Positions 46,039 to 50,379 of a stretch of 50,379 nucleotides of DNA are shown piece by piece. The stretch comes from an uncultured cyanobacterium (GTDB taxonomy: Bacteria; Cyanobacteriota; Cyanobacteriia; PCC-6307; Cyanobiaceae), in contig CAIZOZ010000408.1 in the NCBI GenBank assembly GCA_903934745.1, forward strand, positions 1 through 50,379. The letters are read 5' to 3'. Position 1 is the first letter of the stretch; each line of letters opens with the position of its first letter. Under the pieces are notes generated by a model, which saw only the letters and a list, made by a program, of their open reading frames with translations, was not told the DNA's origin and searched no databases. The position numbers and the translations under genes were made by a program.

Positions 46039-48777
46039 TTGCCAGACCCACTGGCTCTCGCCCCCTCGCAGCTCTGGCCGATGGGCCGCTCCCGCTCCGA
46101 ATCGGTTGTCCAGGCGGTTGGCGCTGAAGCGGCCTGGACCTCCCGCTGCGAGCGACTGGCTGCCGTACTGGTGGAAGGTGGCCGGGTGGTGCCTGGCCTG
46201 CAGCTGGATGCCACTGGCTGTCTGCGGGCCCAGTGGTGGCCCCTGCCCGCCGCCGAAGATCGCCCCTGGCTGGAAGCCCTGCTCGCTGCCGACGACCTGC
46301 CTAGCCAGCTGCGCCTGAGCGAGGCCCTGGCGGAGGCGGTGGATCGCTGCGTGCGTCAGCGTCTGCAGCGTCCAGCCGCAAACGAACCGAAGCCAGCCCG
46401 ATCCAGGCGACGCCAGACGCTGCCGGAGGCCTGGCTGTCGGCCCTGGGCGCCGTCGATTCCGCCTTGCCAGCCAGCGCCGCTGCCAGCGCCGAAGCCGCC
46501 TTGTTCGACAGCATCAGCGCCTGGGTGCGCCAGGGAATGGCGGCCAGCGGTGAGCTGCAGCTCTGCCTGCGTTGTCATGAACCGGCCGATGGCCGCCGCC
46601 GCCGCTGGACTCTGGAGCTGTTGCTGCGCCCGATCGGCGATCCCAGCCTGCTGGTGCCCCTGGACTCCTTCTGGGCCGGCGAGAGTCCCTTCCCCGCCAG
46701 TGCCTTCGAGGCGGTTCTGGGCCAGCTGGGCCTGCTGGTGCGATTGGCTCCCGAACTGGATCAGCTGCTGGAGCAACAGGCGCCGGCGTCGCTGCAGCTC
46801 GATGAGCCGGCCCTGGTGACTCTCGTGACCCAGCGCGCCGCCCTGCTCAGGGATGCCGGCTTCGCCCTGTTATTGCCGAGCGGCCTGCGTCAGGGGCAGC
46901 GCCTCGGCCTGCGGGCCCGCACGCTGGAGTCCGGCCGCGGCAAGCGCGGTGGCAGGGCGGCTCCCGCCGGGGGCGGCGCCGGTCTGGATCTCTCGGCTCT
47001 GTTCCGGTTTGAGTGGCAGGCGGTGCTGGGCGATCGGCCCTTCAGTGCCGCCGAGCTGGCCAGCCTGCAGCGGGCCGCCGCCCTGAAGCGGCCGCTGGTG
47101 CGCCTCCGGGGTCAGTGGACCCTGCTCGATGCGGCCGCCGTCGCCGGCCTGCTGCGCCTGGCGGGCCAGCAGGACGAAGCCAGCGGCGCCGAGCTGCTGC
47201 GCGGCGGCCTCGGCCTCGAGCGACTGGGATTGCCGCCGGAGCTGGAGCTGGCCGGGGTGGAGGACGGCGGTGCGCTGGGAACCTTGCTGGCGGGGGATCT
47301 GCACCAGCGGGCCGTAGCCCTGCCCACTCCGGAGGCCTTCGCCGGTGAGCTGCGGCCCTACCAGCAGCGGGGACTTGGTTGGCTGGTGTTCCTGGGTCGG
47401 CTGGGACTGGGAGCCTGCCTGGCCGACGACATGGGCCTGGGCAAGACCGCCCAGCTGATCGCCTCCCTGCTGGCCGATCCACTGGAGCAGCCGACCCTGG
47501 TGGTGGCGCCGGTGACCCTGCTGGGTAACTGGCAGCGGGAACTGGAGCGCTTCGCACCGGGGCTGGTCGTGGCTCTGCACCACGGACCGGAGCGGCCCCG
47601 CACCGCCACTGGCCTCAAGCGAGCGCTGCAGGCGCTCGGCTCCGGTGGTGTGCTGCTGTGCAGCTACGGGGTGCTCAGCCGCGACGCCGCCCTGCTCGGT
47701 GCCCAGCGCTGGGGCCGGTTGGTGTTCGATGAGGCCCAGCAGCTCAAGAACCCTTACACCGCGATGAGCAAGGCCGCCGCTGCCCTCACCGCTGAACGCC
47801 GCATCGCTCTCACCGGCACACCGGTGGAAAACCGCCTCAATGAACTCTGGGCCCTGCTGCACCTGCTCAATCCCGGCCTGCTGGGCAGCCTCGGCCAGTT
47901 CCGCCAGCGCTTTGCCCTGCCGATTGAACGGGATCAGGACACGGCGGTGGCCGAGCAGCTGCGAGGGCTCACCGCCCCCTTCCTGCTGCGGCGCCTCAAG
48001 AGCGATCGCTCGATCCTGCCGGATCTGCCGGGCAAGATCGAGCAGACCGAGTTCTGCCAGCTCAGCCAAGAGCAAGCCACCCTGTACCAGGCGGTGGCCG
48101 ACGAGCTGCTGGAGCAGGCCGAGGCCAGTGACGGCATCACGCGCCAGGGCCTGGTGCTGGCTGGTCTCACCCGGCTCAAACAGGTGTGTAACCACCCCGC
48201 CCACTACCTCGACGACGGCACGGATCTGGCCGGCCGCTCCGGCAAGTTGACCCGCTGCGAAGACCTGCTTGACGCCATTCTGGAGGCTGGCGAAAAGGTG
48301 CTCGTGTTCACCCAGTACACCGCCTGGGGCGAGCGGCTGGCGGCCCACCTGGCTCGCCGCTGCGGCAGCGAACCGCTCTGGCTGCATGGCGGCCTGGCCC
48401 GGGCCCAACGCGACACCCTGGTGGCCCGCTTCGCCACCGCCGCGGGCCCGCCGATTTTCCTGCTGTCGCTGAAGGCCGGTGGCACCGGCCTGAACCTCAC
48501 GGCCGCCTCCCACGTGATCCACTACGACCGCTGGTGGAATCCGGCGGTGGAAGATCAAGCCACGGACCGGGCCCATCGCCTCGGCCAGCGCCGCAGCGTG
48601 CATGTGCACAAGTTGGTGTGCGGTGGCACGGTGGAAGAGGGTATTGATGCCTTGATCGCCGGCAAGCGGCAGCTGGCCGAACGCGTCGTGGCCAGCGGTG
48701 AGCAGGCCCTCAGCCGCCTTTCCACCGAGGACCTGCGGGAGTTGATTCGCCTGCGCGGCCAGGGGGGACGGCCATGA
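46039..48777 (+). CDS. SNF2-family DEAD/DEAH-box helicase
   Basis: The 912-residue protein is a bacterial SNF2/RapA-like superfamily 2 ATPase. The N-terminal 430 residues are the poorly conserved SNF2-associated region (with LRPYQQRGLGWLVFLGRLGL at its end). The motor follows: motif I ADDMGLGKT (about 462-470), Ia VVAPVTLLGNWQREL, II DEAQ (564-567), III ALTGTPVENRLNELWALL, then the C-terminal lobe with IFLLSLKAGGTGLNLTAASH and VI QATDRAHRLGQ. These proteins remodel protein-DNA complexes or RNA polymerase. It starts with TTG at 46039, so the N-terminus is uncertain, and ends overlapping the SWIM gene by 4 nt (ATGA). Confidence 0.93.
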   Translation: MPDPLALAPSQLWPMGRSRSESVVQAVGAEAAWTSRCERLAAVLVEGGRVVPGLQLDATGCLRAQWWPLPAAEDRPWLEALLAADDLPSQLRLSEALAEAVDRCVRQRLQRPAANEPKPARSRRRQTLPEAWLSALGAVDSALPASAAASAEAALFDSISAWVRQGMAASGELQLCLRCHEPADGRRRRWTLELLLRPIGDPSLLVPLDSFWAGESPFPASAFEAVLGQLGLLVRLAPELDQLLEQQAPASLQLDEPALVTLVTQRAALLRDAGFALLLPSGLRQGQRLGLRARTLESGRGKRGGRAAPAGGGAGLDLSALFRFEWQAVLGDRPFSAAELASLQRAAALKRPLVRLRGQWTLLDAAAVAGLLRLAGQQDEASGAELLRGGLGLERLGLPPELELAGVEDGGALGTLLAGDLHQRAVALPTPEAFAGELRPYQQRGLGWLVFLGRLGLGACLADDMGLGKTAQLIASLLADPLEQPTLVVAPVTLLGNWQRELERFAPGLVVALHHGPERPRTATGLKRALQALGSGGVLLCSYGVLSRDAALLGAQRWGRLVFDEAQQLKNPYTAMSKAAAALTAERRIALTGTPVENRLNELWALLHLLNPGLLGSLGQFRQRFALPIERDQDTAVAEQLRGLTAPFLLRRLKSDRSILPDLPGKIEQTEFCQLSQEQATLYQAVADELLEQAEASDGITRQGLVLAGLTRLKQVCNHPAHYLDDGTDLAGRSGKLTRCEDLLDAILEAGEKVLVFTQYTAWGERLAAHLARRCGSEPLWLHGGLARAQRDTLVARFATAAGPPIFLLSLKAGGTGLNLTAASHVIHYDRWWNPAVEDQATDRAHRLGQRRSVHVHKLVCGGTVEEGIDALIAGKRQLAERVVASGEQALSRLSTEDLRELIRLRGQGGRP

Positions 48778-49550
48778 GCGAGACGGCGCGCCCTGTGACC
48801 CGGCGCCAACGGGGCGAGCCGCTGGCCAGCCAGTGGTGGTCGCAGCGCTTCACCAGCGTGCTGGAGGGCTATGGGCTGGGACCGCGGATGGAGCGAGGGC
48901 GCCGCTATGCCCGTGGCGGGCGGGTGCGGGACCTGGTGGTGAAGGCGGGCCGGCTGGAGGCCCGGGTGCAAGGGTCGCGGGCCACGCCCTACCGGGTGAG
49001 CCTCCGCAGCGAGGCCCCCAGCAAGGACCAGTGGCGCCAGCTCGAAGCAGGGTTTGCGACACGGCTGGGCTGGGCGGCGCGGCTGCTGGCCGGAGAGCTG
49101 CCCACCGACCTGGAGGCGGCTTTCGCCGAGGTGGGTGTGGCCCTGTTCCCGCACCGCTGGAGTGATCTGCAGGTGCGCTGCGGCTGCCCGGACGATGCCG
49201 AGCCCTGCAAACACATCGCCGCGGTGCTTTATGTGTTTGCCCAGCAGCTCGATGAGGATCCCTGGCTGCTGCTGACCTGGCACGGCCGCGACCGGGAGGC
49301 GTTGTTGACAGCCCTGCGACAGCGCGCTGCCAGCCCAGCGGCCACCAGCGCGGCCGGGGGGCTGCCGCCTTGGTGGCCATCAGGGTTGCGGGCCAGGCCT
49401 GATCCCCGTACCCAGCCTGCCGATCCCCTGCCCCCTGACCCACCGGAGTGGGTCCTGCAACGGCTCGGGCTACTGGACTTGCCCACTGCACCGGCCGATC
49501 TGGCGCCACGCCTGGCGGCGCTATACCGGCGGTTGCTGGCTCTGGAGTGA
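48774..49550 (+). CDS. SWIM zinc-finger protein, partner of the SNF2 helicase
   Basis: The 258-residue protein has the SWIM signature C-x-C-x6-C-x-H (RCGCPDDAEPCKHIAAVLY, residues about 145-160). Upstream is a conserved RRYARGGRVRDLVVKAGRLE segment and PYRVSLRSE, as in the bacterial SWIM proteins that accompany SNF2 helicases. SWIM modules bind DNA or proteins through zinc. The ATG at 48774 overlaps the helicase stop (ATGA), and this coupling is typical of the pair, so they likely form one complex (inference). The last 70 residues are Pro-rich and variable. Confidence 0.92.
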   Translation: MSETARPVTRRQRGEPLASQWWSQRFTSVLEGYGLGPRMERGRRYARGGRVRDLVVKAGRLEARVQGSRATPYRVSLRSEAPSKDQWRQLEAGFATRLGWAARLLAGELPTDLEAAFAEVGVALFPHRWSDLQVRCGCPDDAEPCKHIAAVLYVFAQQLDEDPWLLLTWHGRDREALLTALRQRAASPAATSAAGGLPPWWPSGLRARPDPRTQPADPLPPDPPEWVLQRLGLLDLPTAPADLAPRLAALYRRLLALE

Positions 49551-50019
49551 TCTGCTGTGACCAGGGCCGGAGCGGTGGTCATCGACAAGCCGCTCCGCTG
49601 GCCGGCCATGGCCGCCGCATCACCCCACACTGATGGACGGGTTGACTGGGCTTCGGCGTGGAAAAAGAGGCCTGGAGCGACGCGGCTGCTGAGATCTACG
49701 ACCCAGCCGCTGAATGTCTGCTCCGATCCCCCGTGGCCGCCTTGCGGCTGCTCCGTTCCAGCTTGTGCTTCACGCTGTTGCGTTGCGGGTCAAGCCTTGT
49801 GTCGTACGGCCGCCGAGTCGTTGAACACCAGGGAAAGAGAAACGGCTCCAGCGGCGCCGTTGGCTTTGGAAGCGTCAAATAGGCTGTTCAGAGCATAATA
49901 TCAAGACTAGTCTCACCAAATCAGTCTCCAACTTTATCTTGTAAGACGTGCAGCCTGGCTGTCTTTATCGGCTTGAGAAAGCAGCGTTCAGATCAGAATA
50001 GGGGGGGTAAAGATAGAAG

Positions 50020-50035
50020 ATTGATCCGGGTCAAT
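50020..50035. promoter_or_regulatory. Operator-like palindrome ATTGATCCGGGTCAAT
   Basis: The 16-nt sequence equals its reverse complement at 14 of 16 positions; the two central-flanking T/G positions break the symmetry. It lies about 180 nt upstream of a consensus -35 box on the plus strand. Such sites are typical for dimeric repressors, but no regulator gene is in view. Confidence 0.35.
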
Positions 50036-50211
50036 AGGGAGCCTCTCGACAAAGACCACGTGGATGCGGAATCAGGCCTCTAAGCTGTCACGGTTGGTGC
50101 CAATTTGCGACAGGGAGCATGGATGATCAGGTAGGAATGACCGAACGCCCTTGCAGTTGCTCAGGTTTCCGGAATCCTGCGGTGATCGCTCCTCTCTTGC
50201 CGGTTTCGATG

Positions 50212-50258
50212 TTGACACAAGGAACGAAGTGAAAGGTTATGCTATGGTCCTTAGGAGG
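50212..50258 (+). promoter_or_regulatory. Possible promoter and strong Shine-Dalgarno
   Basis: A perfect -35 hexamer TTGACA (50212-50217) is followed by TATGCT (50238-50243, 4 of 6 to the -10 consensus, preceded by GGT) at an overlong 20-nt spacing; GGTTAT at 17 nt is the alternative. AGGAGG, a full Shine-Dalgarno, lies at 50253-50258, just after the expected transcription start, so the leader would be very short. Confidence 0.4.
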
Positions 50259-50270
50259 CATTTTATTCCG

Positions 50271-50379
50271 GTGAAGCTAGAGGAGTCAAGGGTTTGCAGA
50301 TTCGAACCGCTGAGGCACCCAGCCAAGCGCCCAGCAAACAAAGCAATAAGCTTGCCAAGCAATGCAATTATTCCAAATC
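50271..50379 (+). CDS. Possible 5' end of a gene running off the window
   Basis: After the AGGAGG at 50253-50258 a frame stays open to the window end (36 codons from the GTG at 50271: VKLEESRVCRFEPLRHPA, then KRPANKAISL). The spacing from the Shine-Dalgarno is 12 nt to this GTG but an ideal 6 nt to an in-frame ATT at 50265-50267, a rare start codon known from infC. The product resembles no family I know. Too short to decide whether it is coding. Confidence 0.3.
   Translation, partial: MKLEESRVCRFEPLRHPAKRPANKAISLPSNAIIPN

Larger units (their letters stand above)
49551..50379. other. Gene-poor right edge, AT-rich from about 49870
   Basis: The first 320 nt are still GC-rich with short overlapping plus-strand frames (49557-49898, 49658-49882) that I cannot assign. 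After about 49870 base composition drops markedly. There, AGACTAGTCT (49904-49913) is a perfect palindrome and a 16-nt operator-like palindrome lies at 50020-50035. A 37-codon frame at 50119-50232 (MDDQVGMTERPCSCSGF...) follows an AGGGAG, but looks weak and contains the promoter-like -35 at 50212. The change in composition suggests a recently acquired segment continuing beyond the window. Confidence 0.45.

Noticed and set aside
46870..48609. 579-codon minus-strand frame opposite the SNF2 helicase
   Set aside because: It is antisense to the conserved helicase motifs and is Gln/Gly/His-rich without domains.
50290..50325. tRNA-like 3' end on the minus strand (GCGGTTCGAATCTGC)
   Set aside because: Only a T-loop-like segment is present; no matching acceptor, anticodon or D-arm is found in the neighbouring sequence, so it is not a tRNA gene.

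Overview
The window is a GC-rich chromosomal segment of a cyanobacterium, most likely a freshwater or brackish picocyanobacterium of the Synechococcus/Cyanobium group. This rests on gene content: the beta-prime subunit of RNA polymerase is split into rpoC1 and rpoC2, there is a high-light-inducible protein, Ycf35, the magnesium chelatase subunits ChlD and ChlH, a cyAbrB regulator, and several small proteins I recall only from picocyanobacteria. The HIP1 palindrome GCGATCGC also recurs.

Layout. (1) 1-2441, minus: an apparent operon of a 41-residue membrane protein, a HEAT-repeat protein, a DUF2997 protein, Ycf35, a [4Fe-4S] ferredoxin and an aldo/keto reductase cut by the window start. (2) 2715-4034, plus: an AmpG-like permease. 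(3) 4059-14936, minus: rpoB-rpoC1-rpoC2 followed by a coupled high-light-inducible gene and rlmN, with tatD and rpsT upstream. (4) 17308-18657, plus: hisD, then a lower-GC, gene-poor stretch to about 20.5 kb holding a secreted monooxygenase-like protein. (5) 20528-23439, minus: rpiA, an HtrA protease and a CpdA-like phosphodiesterase. (6) 23520-31378, plus: a small Cys-rich protein, then rimP-nusA-ylxR-infB and a low-complexity-tail membrane protein, closed by a clear intrinsic terminator. (7) 31426-31829: a DUF3493 protein and tRNA-Thr(CGT). (8) 31989-37966, minus: a translationally coupled chlH-chlD pair. (9) 38700-41095: cyAbrB, a HicA-like/eRF1-like fusion and four small lineage-type genes. 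(10) 41174-43549, minus: a degenerate metallo-beta-lactamase-fold protein, HU and gluQ. (11) 43660-49550, plus: glycogen debranching enzyme, a SNF2 helicase and its coupled SWIM zinc-finger partner. (12) From about 49.55 kb the sequence becomes gene-poor and, from about 49.87 kb, clearly more AT-rich. It holds an operator-like palindrome, a consensus -35 box, a strong Shine-Dalgarno and an open frame that runs off the window, so it may be the edge of an accessory island.

Functionally most of the window is housekeeping: transcription (rpoB/C1/C2, nusA), translation (infB, rimP, rpsT, rlmN, gluQ, tRNA-Thr), carbon metabolism (rpiA, glgX), histidine synthesis and chlorophyll synthesis. The less explained parts are the Ycf35/DUF2997/ferredoxin operon, the HicA-like/eRF1-like fusion protein, the divergent ChlH next to ChlD, and the AT-rich right edge. 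Family assignments come from reading translated sequence and remembered family motifs; no database search was run.
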